A program made the position numbers and the translations under genes. The notes beneath the pieces were generated by a model, which saw only the letters and a list, made by a program, of their open reading frames with translations, was not told the origin of the DNA and did no database searches. A stretch of 64,000 nucleotides of DNA, from assembly GCF_024435355.1 (NCBI RefSeq), contig NZ_JAMJWG010000015.1, positions 62,001 through 126,000 on the forward strand, written 5' to 3'. The DNA comes from Streptomyces odontomachi. Its GTDB lineage: Bacteria > Actinomycetota > Actinomycetes > Streptomycetales > Streptomycetaceae. This document shows, piece after piece, positions 19,125 to 27,573 of the stretch (its first letter is position 1; every line of letters begins with the position of its first letter).

Positions 19125-19208
19125 GACTCCGGTAAACATATCAGGTCGCCCGCACGGTGGACCGGCCGGTACCCCGTGCCGCCACGGCCGCCGCGTACCG
19201 TGGTCGTC

Positions 19209-20288
19209 GTGCGCGCAGACCCCGCCCCACCCGTCGAACCCGGATCCGAGGCCACCGCTGCCGGCCCCGGCCCGGAGCAGGCACGCGCCGGGGAGCAGGA
19301 TCGCGGGGCGCAGCAGCGCGGCCCGGACACCCGGCTGCTGGGCGCCTTCGTCGCGGTCGCCGAGGAACTCCACTTCACCCGGGCCGCCGCCCGGCTCTAC
19401 GTCGCCCAGCAGGCGCTCAGCCGGGACGTGCGGCGCCTGGAGCGCGAGCTGGGCGTGGAGCTGTTCCTGCGGACCACCCGGCAGGTGACGCTGACGCCCG
19501 ACGGCGAGCGGCTGCTGCCGTATGCGCGGCGGGTGCTCCAGGCACAGGACGAACTGCTCGCCGCGTGTGCGCCGGCCGCCCGCCCGCTGCTCGTCGACCT
19601 CAACAGCCCCGGACTCATCGGCCACCGCATCCTGGACGAGGCACGCGCACGCATCCCCGACCGCGAGCTGATGGCGCGCTACGAGAGCGGCCTGACGGGC
19701 GCCGCCGCGAAGCTGCTCGACGGGCGCCTCGACGCCTCGTTCGGACGGTACGCGGGCCTGGACGCCGACCTGCGTGCCCGGTTGGCGCAGCAGCCGGTGC
19801 GCTTCGAACCGATGGCGATCCTGCTGCCCGCCGACCACCCGCTGGCCGAGCTGGAGCACGTGCCGCTCGGTGCGCTGGCGGGCGAGCGGGTGTACGCGGG
19901 CGCGGGCAACCCCGGTACCCGCGAGTGGACCGATCTCGCGCAGCGGCTCTTCGCTGGTCGCGGCGTCGCGGTCGCACCGCCGGTGCCGCTCGCCATCGGC
20001 GTCGACGAGTTCCGTCGTGTCATGGCGAAGAACCGGATGCCGGTACTGGCCGTCCGGGACTTCCCGGCCATCCCCGACACGATCCTCCGCCCGCTCGTCG
20101 ACCCCGTACCCCTCTCCCCCCTGTCCCTCGTGTGGCGCCACGGCCTGAAACATCCGGCCCTCGACGCACTGCGCGCCGCGGCGACGGCGCTCGCGAACGC
20201 GGAGGGGTGGCTTTTCCTTCCGCAGGGGGCGTGGCTTCCGCCGGAGGACCGGCTTGCGATGGGGTGCGGATCGTCGGACGCACGGTGA
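19209..20288 (+). CDS. LysR-family transcriptional regulator
   Basis: A GTG at 19209 gives 359 residues; the start is approximate because no binding site is visible, and the first 45 or so residues are disordered. The helix-turn-helix is LLGAFVAVAEELHFTRAAARLYVAQQALSRDVRRLE, followed by LFLRTTRQVTLTPDGE, the standard LysR start. The remainder is the periplasmic-binding-like effector domain with LLPADHPLAE. It is divergent from the GNAT gene, the usual target position for a LysR regulator. Confidence 0.9.
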   Translation: MRADPAPPVEPGSEATAAGPGPEQARAGEQDRGAQQRGPDTRLLGAFVAVAEELHFTRAAARLYVAQQALSRDVRRLERELGVELFLRTTRQVTLTPDGERLLPYARRVLQAQDELLAACAPAARPLLVDLNSPGLIGHRILDEARARIPDRELMARYESGLTGAAAKLLDGRLDASFGRYAGLDADLRARLAQQPVRFEPMAILLPADHPLAELEHVPLGALAGERVYAGAGNPGTREWTDLAQRLFAGRGVAVAPPVPLAIGVDEFRRVMAKNRMPVLAVRDFPAIPDTILRPLVDPVPLSPLSLVWRHGLKHPALDALRAAATALANAEGWLFLPQGAWLPPEDRLAMGCGSSDAR

Positions 20289-20294
20289 CAAGTT

Positions 20295-20469
20295 TGGGCA
20301 CGAAGTGCCCACCTATAAGGGGCGCGGGGAACTGCGCGAGCAACCCACCACCGGCCGGTGGTCCGGACGGGACAGAAACAGCCCCTTTGGGGCGGTGGCG
20401 ATCCGACGGTCTCGTCGGGGCTTGTCGCGCAGTTCCCCGCGCCCCTTATCCGTGGGCACTTCGTGCCCA
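20295..20469. repeat. 45-bp inverted repeat around an 85-bp core (repeated Streptomyces intergenic family)
   Basis: The left arm (20295-20339) and right arm (20425-20469) are reverse complements with 43 of 45 positions matching. Each arm contains GGGCACGAAGTGCCC, itself a palindrome, and GGGGCGCGGGGAACTGCGCG. The latter word recurs at 24749-24770, and from memory is common between genes of many Streptomyces genomes. It fills most of the 302-bp gap between the LysR gene and the convergent GDPD-like gene and could form a very long hairpin in RNA from either strand. Confidence 0.8.
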
Positions 20470-20590
20470 GATGTGCAGGGGGAGGGGGCGGCCCGCCGCC
20501 CCCGTCGTGGTCGCCGTCGACCGCGACGGGCGCCGGCGCCGGCAGGCGCCACCGGTACCCAGGGGCACCGGCGCTGCCCCTAGGAACCGC

Positions 20591-21418
20591 TCACGCGCAC
20601 TTGCCGGACAGCCAGTTCTTGTAGTCCGGCGTCCAGCTCGTAGCCACCCGCTTGGGGCCCTTGTCCAGGCTGGCCTGCCAACTCGCGGCGTTGCCGGACC
20701 ACGAGGGCGGCGGCTCCTCCCACGGCACGGTGTCCGGCCAGTCGGGGGCGCCCCCGAGGACGTTGGGGAAGGTGCCGGCGGCCACCCGGGCCTTGAGGGC
20801 GGCCGCGATGTCCGCGTCATGGGAGTAGACGGTGATCGGCTGGCTCTGGTAGCGCTCGGTGACCGGGTCGGTGATCTCGCTCCAGGCCTTGGCCCGCACC
20901 GCGGCCGAGCCGTCGATCAGGAACTTGTGGGTCTCCTTCTTGATCTCCAGTTCGGCGTAGGCGCCCTTGGACTTGACGTGGTCCAGCCACTGCCGCAGCG
21001 AGTACACGCCCTCACCCTTGTAGGGGCCCCACTGGAGGGTGCGGCCGAGGAGCTTGTCGGTGCCGCCGTCCCAGTAGATGTCCGTGATGTTCTTGCTGGT
21101 GCCGCTGAGGCCGTGGGTGGTGGTGTTGTGCCACATCACGGCCTTGCCGCTGACACTGCCGTCGCTGCCCACCGCGACCTTGGTCAGCTGGACGTCCGCC
21201 TCGAAGCCGCCGGAGCCCTGGGCGACCAGGCTGTCGATGGCCTTGTAGTTGTTCGGCGCCCGCAACTGGTCGCGGTCCCACGGGTTCGCGCCGGTCGGAT
21301 AACCGCCGTGACTGACGATGACGGGACACGCGGGGAGCGCCGCCGCGTCACCGGCGGGAACCGTCACCAGCGCGCCGGCCGCCAGGGCTCCGGCGGCCAG
21401 GTATCTGCCGAATTTCAT
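20591..21418 (-). CDS. secreted glycerophosphodiester phosphodiesterase-like protein
   Basis: ATG 21416-21418; 275 residues with a signal peptide (MKFGRYLAAGALAAGALVTV ... AAALP). The mature part opens VIVSHGGYPTG, has GFEADVQLTK and VMWHNTTTHGLSG, and later YAELEIKKE. These correspond to the His, Glu-Asp and His sites of GDPD barrels, though the match is loose. It would hydrolyse glycerophosphodiesters or related phospholipid head groups outside the cell. Monocistronic, divergent from narK. Confidence 0.75.
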   Translation of the reverse strand: MKFGRYLAAGALAAGALVTVPAGDAAALPACPVIVSHGGYPTGANPWDRDQLRAPNNYKAIDSLVAQGSGGFEADVQLTKVAVGSDGSVSGKAVMWHNTTTHGLSGTSKNITDIYWDGGTDKLLGRTLQWGPYKGEGVYSLRQWLDHVKSKGAYAELEIKKETHKFLIDGSAAVRAKAWSEITDPVTERYQSQPITVYSHDADIAAALKARVAAGTFPNVLGGAPDWPDTVPWEEPPPSWSGNAASWQASLDKGPKRVATSWTPDYKNWLSGKCA

Positions 21419-21661
21419 GGGTGTCAGCCCTTCTGGACGGGAGAAAAGCCGTGGCGCGCGGAACGCTACGCGCGTCAAGTCGCGGAGGGAAGGGCGGAGT
21501 TCGTGGCGGTGTCCCGGGTGGCCGGGGGCCGTCCTCACCCACCGTGCGGCCCGCACGTGAGAGCAACGTTCCGCGCCGGTCACCGCGCGCCACAGGGCCG
21601 AAATCCGCCGTCCCTACCGTCGGTACCCACCACCCGAAGATCGTGGAGGCGGAGGCGGGAG

Positions 21662-23050
21662 ATGAGTTCGACGAAAACCCACATCACAGGCCGTTGGATC
21701 GACGTGTGGGATCCGGAGGACGACGGGTTCTGGAAGGCGTCCGGGGAGCGGATCGCACGGCGCAACCTGTGGTTCTCCGTGCTCTGCGAGCACATCGGCT
21801 TCTCCGTGTGGAGCATGTGGTCGGTCCTGGTGCTCTTCATGGGCCCCGAGTACGGCATCGATCCGGCCGGGAAGTTCTTCCTGGCGTCCATGGCGACGCT
21901 GGTCGGCGCCGTCGTACGGGTGCCGTACGCGTTCGCCGTGGCACGGTTCGGCGGGCGGAACTGGACGGTGTTCTCGGCGTCCCTGCTGCTGGTTCCGGCG
22001 ATCGTCGCGTTCTGGGCGATGCGGCCCGGCACGCCGTACGGGGTGTTCCTGCTGTGCGCGATGCTCTCCGGCGTCGGCGGCGGGAACTTCGCCTCGTCGA
22101 TGACGAACATCAACTCCTTCTTCCCGCTGCGCAAGAAGGGCTGGGCGCTGGGCCTGAACGCGGGCGGCGGCAACGTGGGCGTGGCCGTGGTCCAGCTCGC
22201 CGGGCTCGCCGTGATCGGCGCGGCGGGCGGGCCGCGGGTGCTGATCGGGGTCTACCTGCCCGCCATCGTGCTCGCCACCGGCTGCGCCGTGCTGTTCATG
22301 GACAACCTCACCACGGTGCAGGACGACACGGGCGCGGCGAAGGAGGCGGCACGCGACCGGCACACCTGGATCATGTCGCTGCTGTACATCGGCACCTTCG
22401 GCTCGTTCATCGGATACAGCTTCGCCTTCGGCCTGGTGCTCCAGACGCAGTTCGGGCGCACCCCGTTGCAGGCCGCCTCGATCACCTTCCTCGGGCCGCT
22501 GCTCGGCTCCCTGATCCGGCCGGTCGGCGGCCGGCTCGCCGACCGGTACGGCGGGGCCCGCATCACGCTGTGGAACTTCGTCGCGATGGCCGCCGCCACC
22601 GGTGTCGTGGCGCTGGCGTCCGTGACGGCGTCGCTGGCGCTGTTCACCGTGGCGTTCCTCGTGCTGTTCGTGCTGTCGGGGCTCGGCAACGGCTCCACGT
22701 ACAAGATGATCCCCGGCATCTTCCAGGCGAAGGCCCAGGCCCGCGGCCTGACCGGGCAGGAGGCGGCGGCCTACGGGCGGCGGCTGTCGGGGGCGGCCAT
22801 GGGGTTGATCGGTGCGGTCGGCGCGCTCGGCGGTCTCGGCATCAACCTCACCTTCCGGCAGTCCTTCCAGACCGCGGGCACCGGCACCGCCGCGTTCTTC
22901 GGCTTCCTCGCCTACTACGCCGTCTGCTACGTCACGACCTGGGCCGTGTACCTGCGCCGGCCGGCCGCTGCCGGCGCCGGTGCGGCGCACCCGGCTGAGC
23001 AGGGCGATCCTGCCGGGCAGGAGCCACGGCTGGACTACGCGGAGGTGTGA
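21662..23050 (+). CDS. narK: NarK-type nitrate/nitrite MFS transporter
   Basis: ATG 21662 follows a GGAGGCGGAGGCGGGAG run; 462 residues with about 12 membrane helices. Nitrate-signature motifs are GVGGGNFASSMTNINSFFPLRKKG in the first half and GLGNGSTYKMIPGIF in the second. It imports nitrate or exchanges it for nitrite. The next gene downstream is the nitrite-assimilation regulator NnaR, as in S. coelicolor. The frame is open far upstream, but the motif-based start and binding site fix this one. Confidence 0.93.
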   Translation: MSSTKTHITGRWIDVWDPEDDGFWKASGERIARRNLWFSVLCEHIGFSVWSMWSVLVLFMGPEYGIDPAGKFFLASMATLVGAVVRVPYAFAVARFGGRNWTVFSASLLLVPAIVAFWAMRPGTPYGVFLLCAMLSGVGGGNFASSMTNINSFFPLRKKGWALGLNAGGGNVGVAVVQLAGLAVIGAAGGPRVLIGVYLPAIVLATGCAVLFMDNLTTVQDDTGAAKEAARDRHTWIMSLLYIGTFGSFIGYSFAFGLVLQTQFGRTPLQAASITFLGPLLGSLIRPVGGRLADRYGGARITLWNFVAMAAATGVVALASVTASLALFTVAFLVLFVLSGLGNGSTYKMIPGIFQAKAQARGLTGQEAAAYGRRLSGAAMGLIGAVGALGGLGINLTFRQSFQTAGTGTAAFFGFLAYYAVCYVTTWAVYLRRPAAAGAGAAHPAEQGDPAGQEPRLDYAEV

Positions 23051-23112
23051 GACACCGCGTCGTACGCACACCCCTGCGACGGGTGACGTAACACGGCGGA
23101 CATCATGGTGAT

Positions 23113-23144
23113 CCGAGCCTGTCACGGCACATTGGCAGGCTCGG
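23113..23144 (+). terminator. stem-loop between narK and nnaR
   Basis: CCGAGCCTG and CAGGCTCGG form a 9-bp perfect stem with a 14-nt loop, 63 nt after the narK stop. A second small hairpin, GGTGTGAGACACC, overlaps the narK stop itself. Together they suggest nnaR has its own promoter. Confidence 0.5.
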
Positions 23145-23283
23145 CCTCCACAACGGCTGGGGGCACTCCCCACTGCCCTGGACAGACGTGGGAGGGGCCC
23201 CCTCCCACGCCCCCGGACAGATGGGGGAGGGCAGGGTGGGGACGAGCTTGCAGCCGACGAGACCACGGGACGCGGGACGAGCC

Positions 23284-24648
23284 ATGAAAGACCTGAAGCG
23301 GACCGGCCGACCGGGGGAGAGCGAAGAGAGCGAGGAGGGCGCACCGGACACATCGGCGGGCACGTCGGCGGACACATCGGCCGGCACGTCGGCCAGCACG
23401 TCGGCGGGCACGGCCCGCACGCCGGAGCAGTCGTCGGCGGACATGCCGCGCACGCCCGAGCAGTCGCCCGCGGGCGCGCCGGCGGAGGCGTCGACGAACG
23501 GCACCGCCGGAGCGACGGGAGCGCACGCGCCGCTCGCCGGGTTCACCGTCGGCGTGACCGCGGCACGCCGCGCGGAAGAACTCGGGGCGCTGCTGGAACG
23601 GCGCGGCGCCGCCGTGCTGCACGCCCCCGCACTGCGCATCGTGCCGCTCGCCGATGACAGCGAACTGCTCGCCGCGACCGAGGAACTGCTCGACCGCCCG
23701 CCCGACGTGGTGGTCGCCACCACGGCGATCGGCTTCCGCGGCTGGATCGAGGCCGCCGACGGCTGGGGCCTGGGCGAGGCCCTGCTCGCCCGGCTGCGCG
23801 GTGTGGAACTGCTGGCCCGCGGGCCCAAGGTCAAGGGCGCGGTGCGGGCCGCCGGCCTGACGGAGGAGTGGTCACCCTCGTCGGAGTCGATGGCCGAGCT
23901 GCTCGACCGGCTGCTGACCCAGGGCGTCGACGGGCGGCGCGTCGCCGTCCAACTGCACGGCGAACCGCTGCCCGGCTTCGTCGAGTCACTGCGTGCCGGG
24001 GGAGCCGATGTCATCGGGGTACCGGTGTACCGGTGGATGCCGCCGGCCGACCTCGGGCCTGTCGACCGGCTGCTGGACGCGACGCTGGCCCGCGGTGTCG
24101 ACGCGTTGACGTTCACCAGCGCGCCCGCCGCGACCTCGCTGCTGCGCCGCGCCGAGGAGCGCCGCCAACTGCCCGAACTGCTCGCCGCCCTCCAGCACGA
24201 GGTGCTGGCCGTCTGCGTCGGCCCGGTCACCGCGACCCCGTTGCAGGAACACGGCGTCGAGACCGTGCAGCCGGAGCGCTTCCGGCTCGGCCCGCTCGTC
24301 CAGCTGCTCTGCCAGGAGCTGCCGGCCCGCGCCAAGACGCTGCCGCTCGCCGGCCACCGGGTCGAGATCCGCGGCCACGCGGTCCTCGTCGACGACGTGC
24401 TGCGGCCCGTGCCGCCCGCGGGCATGGCCCTGTTGCGGGCCCTGGCGCGCCGCCCCGGCTGGGTGGTGGCACGCGCCGACCTGCTGCGTGCGTTGCCCGG
24501 CGCGGGGCGCGACGAGCATGCCGTGGAAACCGCCATGGCGCGGCTTCGCACCGCCCTCGGTGCGCCCAAGCTCATCCAGACGGTGGTCAAACGGGGGTAT
24601 CGGCTGGCGCTGGACACGGCCACGGACGACAAGTACGCGGACGCGTAG
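23284..24648 (+). CDS. nnaR: NnaR-like protein: uroporphyrinogen-III synthase domain fused to an OmpR-type DNA-binding domain
   Basis: ATG 23284; 454 residues. Residues about 1-78 are a low-complexity linker with five 12-bp DNA repeats encoding DTSA/GTSA. A HemD-like domain follows (PLAGFTVGVTAARRAEELGALL ... LTFTSAPAATSLL), then a winged helix (VLRPVPPAGMALLRALARRPGWVV ... VETAMARLRTALGAPKLIQTVVKRGYRL). In actinobacteria this architecture next to narK is NnaR, which activates nitrate/nitrite assimilation genes with GlnR. Synthase activity is doubtful in such fusions. Confidence 0.88.
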   Translation: MKDLKRTGRPGESEESEEGAPDTSAGTSADTSAGTSASTSAGTARTPEQSSADMPRTPEQSPAGAPAEASTNGTAGATGAHAPLAGFTVGVTAARRAEELGALLERRGAAVLHAPALRIVPLADDSELLAATEELLDRPPDVVVATTAIGFRGWIEAADGWGLGEALLARLRGVELLARGPKVKGAVRAAGLTEEWSPSSESMAELLDRLLTQGVDGRRVAVQLHGEPLPGFVESLRAGGADVIGVPVYRWMPPADLGPVDRLLDATLARGVDALTFTSAPAATSLLRRAEERRQLPELLAALQHEVLAVCVGPVTATPLQEHGVETVQPERFRLGPLVQLLCQELPARAKTLPLAGHRVEIRGHAVLVDDVLRPVPPAGMALLRALARRPGWVVARADLLRALPGAGRDEHAVETAMARLRTALGAPKLIQTVVKRGYRLALDTATDDKYADA

Positions 24649-25002
24649 CGGCTGCGCGCCGGTCCGGCGCCCTTCACCTGCCGGTGAGGGAGGCGACAGG
24701 GGGTGCCCCCTGGGGGCGGTGACGGCCTGACCCGTCTCGTCGTGGCTGGTCGCGCAGTTCCCCGCGCCCCTGAAAAGGGCGCGGGGCTGTGTCGATATGC
24801 GCCTCCGCCGCGTGGGCGCGACCAGCCCCCACCGGGCAGGTGATCCGGACACAAACAGCAGCAACCCCTTCGGGGCGGCGGCGCGGCGGGCGGCCAACAA
24901 ACAACGCGTCAGGGCCGCCCGGCGGGTTCCGAGGAGGGGGTCGGGCGGGCACTGTAGAGGGAGGGCAGACACACCGAGCACCCACAAGGCGGTGACAGGC
25001 TC
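24649..25002. other. 354-bp gap holding a second copy of the intergenic repeat
   Basis: Between nnaR and the CGNR gene there is no supported coding sequence. The gap contains the repeat/hairpin at 24749-24790 and GC-rich unstructured DNA on both sides. The promoter of the CGNR gene must lie in the right half, but I see no convincing hexamers. Confidence 0.4.
24749..24790. repeat. short copy of the GCGCAGTTCCCCGCGCCCC intergenic repeat with hairpin
   Basis: GGTCGCGCAGTTCCCCGCGC matches the arm of the inverted repeat at 20425. Here CCCCGCGCCC (24760-24769) pairs with GGGCGCGGGG (24777-24786) over a 7-nt loop, so the element is also a terminator-like hairpin behind nnaR. Confidence 0.75.
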
Positions 25003-25746
25003 ATGTCCACGGGCGCCCTTGGTACCACCTCGGCCTCCCACGACCTCCGATTCGACTCCGGACGCATCTGTCTGGATCTGTTGGCCACTTCGCACCCCGA
25101 GGAGCGGCTGGATTCGGTGGTGCGGCTGCGCGCCTGGTGCAGAGGGGAGGGGCTGGTCCCGCCACCGGCCGGCGTCGCGGCCTCGGGGGACCCGGGCCGG
25201 CCTGGCGTGAGCTCCGGTTCGGGACAGGGCGGTGCACGCGCGAACGGTCGTGGCGCGCGGCAGGCGCGACCGGGAGGGGGCGCGCGGGGTCCGGTCGGGT
25301 CCCGTCCGGTGCCGCTCGTGCTGCCCGCCGCCACCACCCTCTGGGTCGTCGCCTTCCGAGCGCTGCGGGGGAACATCGGGCAGCTGGTACGCGGTGAGCT
25401 GGACGGCCGGCCGGCGACGGCGGCCCTGGAGTACGTCAACGCGCTGGCCCGCCAGGCGCCGCCGGCGCTCTGCGCGGTGCGCGCCGGTGACGGCACCCTG
25501 GTCCGCGCCCTGCAAGCCGACCCCGGCTGCGCCGAACTGCTCGCCCTGCTCGCCCGGGACACCGTCGACCTGCTCACCGACCCGGAGGAACGCGGGCGGC
25601 TGCGCCGTTGCGAGGGCGACAACTGCCCGTTGATCTACATCGACACCTCACGCGGTCGCAGACGCCGCTGGTGCTCCAGCGGAGCCTGCGGCAACCGCGA
25701 ACGGGTGGCCCGCCACCGCCGCCGCGCGGCCCTCGCCAGGGCCTAG
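25003..25746 (+). CDS. CGNR zinc-finger (ABATE-domain) putative transcription factor
   Basis: A 247-residue protein. The N-terminal ABATE region begins LRFDSGRICLDLLAT and is interrupted by a Gly/Arg-rich insertion (residues about 65-105). The C-terminus is the CGNR zinc finger: RRCEGDNCPLIYIDTSRGRRRRWCSSGACGNRERVARHRRR, with four cysteines. The family is thought to be DNA-binding stress regulators with an intrinsic ligand-binding domain; the ligand is unknown. It stands just before an ECF sigma gene. Confidence 0.9.
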   Translation: MSTGALGTTSASHDLRFDSGRICLDLLATSHPEERLDSVVRLRAWCRGEGLVPPPAGVAASGDPGRPGVSSGSGQGGARANGRGARQARPGGGARGPVGSRPVPLVLPAATTLWVVAFRALRGNIGQLVRGELDGRPATAALEYVNALARQAPPALCAVRAGDGTLVRALQADPGCAELLALLARDTVDLLTDPEERGRLRRCEGDNCPLIYIDTSRGRRRRWCSSGACGNRERVARHRRRAALARA

Positions 25747-25869
25747 GCGTATTGGAACCCGTTCGTTCGGATCACCCGCCAGAATTTCTGCTCGGCGAAG
25801 TGAACGCCCACGCCCGGCGCTGCGTACCCCCCGTCGTACCGGAGACGACCCCGGGGCGGAAGGACGCCG

Positions 25870-26532
25870 GTGGTGGGCGTGCGCAAGAATGCGGCCGTGG
25901 CCGATGAACGCCCGTCCAGTCCGCCGGTCCCGCCGCAGGTGGGCCCGGCGGGAGCCGGCCTGCCGACCGTCCCCGCCCAGTCTCCGGGCCGCCCATCCCC
26001 CACCCGACCGCCGGAGCAGGAGTCAGAGCTGGACGAGGAGCTGGTGCGTGCCCTGTACGAGGAGCACGCGGGACCCCTGTTCGCCTTTGTGCTGAGACTG
26101 GTCGCCGGAGACCGCCAGCGCGCCGAGGACGTCGTGCAGGAAACGCTGATCCGCGCGTGGAAGAACGCGGATCAGCTGCACCGTGCGACCGGTTCCGTAC
26201 GGCCCTGGCTGGTGACCGTCGCCCGGCGCATCGTCATCGACGGGCACCGTCGCAGCCAGGCCCGGCCGCAGGAGGTCGACTCGGCGCCGCTGGAGGCAGT
26301 CGCGGCTCCCGACGAGATCGACAAGGCGCTGTGGCTGATGACGCTCTCCGACGCGCTCGACGCGCTCACCCCTGCGCACCGTGACGTCCTCGTCGAGACC
26401 TTCTTCAAAGGGCGTACGGTCAACGAGGCGGCGGAAAAGCTCGGCATCCCCAGCGGAACGGCCCGGTCACGGGTGTTCTATGCGCTGCGGTCGATGAAGC
26501 TCGTGCTGGAGGAACGGGGGGTGACGTCATGA
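25870..26532 (+). CDS. ECF RNA polymerase sigma factor
   Basis: GTG 25870 sits 5 nt after AAGGA; 220 residues. The first 50 or so are a Pro-rich disordered leader. Region 2 is LYEEHAGPLFAFVLRLVAGDRQRAEDVVQETLIRAWKNA, and region 4 is LTPAHRDVLVETFFKGRTVNEAAEKLGIPSGTARSRVFYALRSMK. It recruits RNA polymerase to stress promoters. The stop overlaps the anti-sigma start (ATGA), so the pair is co-translated. A GGAAC box (25754-25758), like an ECF -35 element, lies upstream, but no matching -10 was found. Confidence 0.95.
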   Translation: MVGVRKNAAVADERPSSPPVPPQVGPAGAGLPTVPAQSPGRPSPTRPPEQESELDEELVRALYEEHAGPLFAFVLRLVAGDRQRAEDVVQETLIRAWKNADQLHRATGSVRPWLVTVARRIVIDGHRRSQARPQEVDSAPLEAVAAPDEIDKALWLMTLSDALDALTPAHRDVLVETFFKGRTVNEAAEKLGIPSGTARSRVFYALRSMKLVLEERGVTS

Positions 26533-27401
26533 CGACGTATGGACCGGATGAACCGGGCGTCGCCCACTCCCTGGACGCTCCCACGGACGACAGCATCCAC
26601 GAGGCGGTCGGCGCCTACGCCATCGGCGTGCTGGAGCCCGCCGACGCGACCGCGTTCGAAGAGCACCTGGCGGGCTGCGAGCGGTGCGCCGACCAGCTGG
26701 AGGAGCTGGTCGGGATGGGGCCGCTGCTGGCCGCCATGGCCGATCTGCCGGTGGCGGAGGATACGCCGGCCAACGCGCCGGCGGACGCCGCATCCGACGC
26801 CCCCCGTTCCCGTGACCATGTCGCCGAGCTTGTCGCCCGGCCCGCGCCCCGGCTCGCCGAGCGCCTGATGGTGGACCTGGCCGCGCACCGCAGACGGCGG
26901 CGCAGGCGTGCGCGCTACGTGCTGGCAGCGGTGGCGGCGCTGATCATCGCTGGCCCGCTGACCACTCTGGCCGTCGAGGGCGGCGCCGGCACGTCGACCC
27001 CGGCCACGGCCGACAGCGTCGCCTTGCAGCACATGCCGCACAAGGTGAGCGCCACCAACGCGGAGACGAAGGTCAGCGCGACCATCGGCTTCGAGCACGA
27101 GACATGGGGCACCGACACCGTGCTGGAGCTGACGCACGTGCGGGGCCCGCTGAAGTGCGAGCTGATCGCCGTGGGCACGGACGGCTCCCGCGAGACCATG
27201 TCCAGCTGGTCCGTGTCCCAGTGGGGCTACGGCATCCCGGACAGCACCTGGCCCGGCTCCAAGGACCCGCTCTACGTGCACGGGTCCACCGCCCTGGACG
27301 GCAAGCACCTGGACCATTTCGAGGTGCGGACGTTCGACGGCAAGGAGCTGGTGTCGGTGGACGCACAGCGGGCCGGCGCGCATCGGTCGGACGCGCAGTG
27401 A
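26529..27401 (+). CDS. membrane anti-sigma factor with zinc-binding ZAS domain
   Basis: A 290-residue partner of the upstream ECF sigma factor. The cytoplasmic N-terminus has the ZAS motif HEAVGAYAIGVL...EEHLAGCERC (H-x3-C-x2-C). One membrane helix follows a basic stretch (AHRRRRRRRARYVLAAVAALIIAG). The C-terminal 120 or so residues face outside and could sense the signal. The 4-nt overlap with the sigma gene ensures stoichiometric synthesis. Confidence 0.92.
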   Translation: MTTYGPDEPGVAHSLDAPTDDSIHEAVGAYAIGVLEPADATAFEEHLAGCERCADQLEELVGMGPLLAAMADLPVAEDTPANAPADAASDAPRSRDHVAELVARPAPRLAERLMVDLAAHRRRRRRRARYVLAAVAALIIAGPLTTLAVEGGAGTSTPATADSVALQHMPHKVSATNAETKVSATIGFEHETWGTDTVLELTHVRGPLKCELIAVGTDGSRETMSSWSVSQWGYGIPDSTWPGSKDPLYVHGSTALDGKHLDHFEVRTFDGKELVSVDAQRAGAHRSDAQ

Positions 27402-27507
27402 GGCCGTGCCGGGTCCGTGACCCAGGTCGGTGACCGCGTGCCGGCCACGGCCGGACGCGCCGCGCGTGGCGGCCCGTGCGCGCCGCTTGGGGGATGTTCC
27501 GGAGGTC

Positions 27508-27527
27508 GGTGCGCATATGCGCGCACC
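27508..27527. promoter_or_regulatory. imperfect palindrome upstream of the HelD-like gene
   Basis: GGTGCGCATATGCGCGCACC is a near-perfect 20-bp palindrome 47-66 nt before the HelD-like start. It could be an operator or a leader hairpin. The GGGGCTTGCGGCAAGGCCCC rifamycin-associated element seen before rifampicin-inducible helR genes is not present. Confidence 0.4.
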
Positions 27528-27573
27528 ATCGCGTACGGTGGACGGCTGCCCAAGCACGTAGAAGGGGGTCTCG

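Noticed and set aside
19157-21661. Long N-terminal extension of the narK frame
   Set aside because: The frame is open by composition only; it runs through the LysR gene and the intergenic repeat. The NarK family motif begins at the ATG at 21662 with a good binding site.
23051-23283. GlnR box between narK and nnaR
   Set aside because: GTGACGTAACA resembles one half-site, but no second half-site at proper spacing was found.
27402-27573. Rifamycin-associated element before the HelD-like gene
   Set aside because: Looked for GGGGCTTGCGGCAAGGCCCC or a close variant and found none, so rifampicin induction cannot be claimed.
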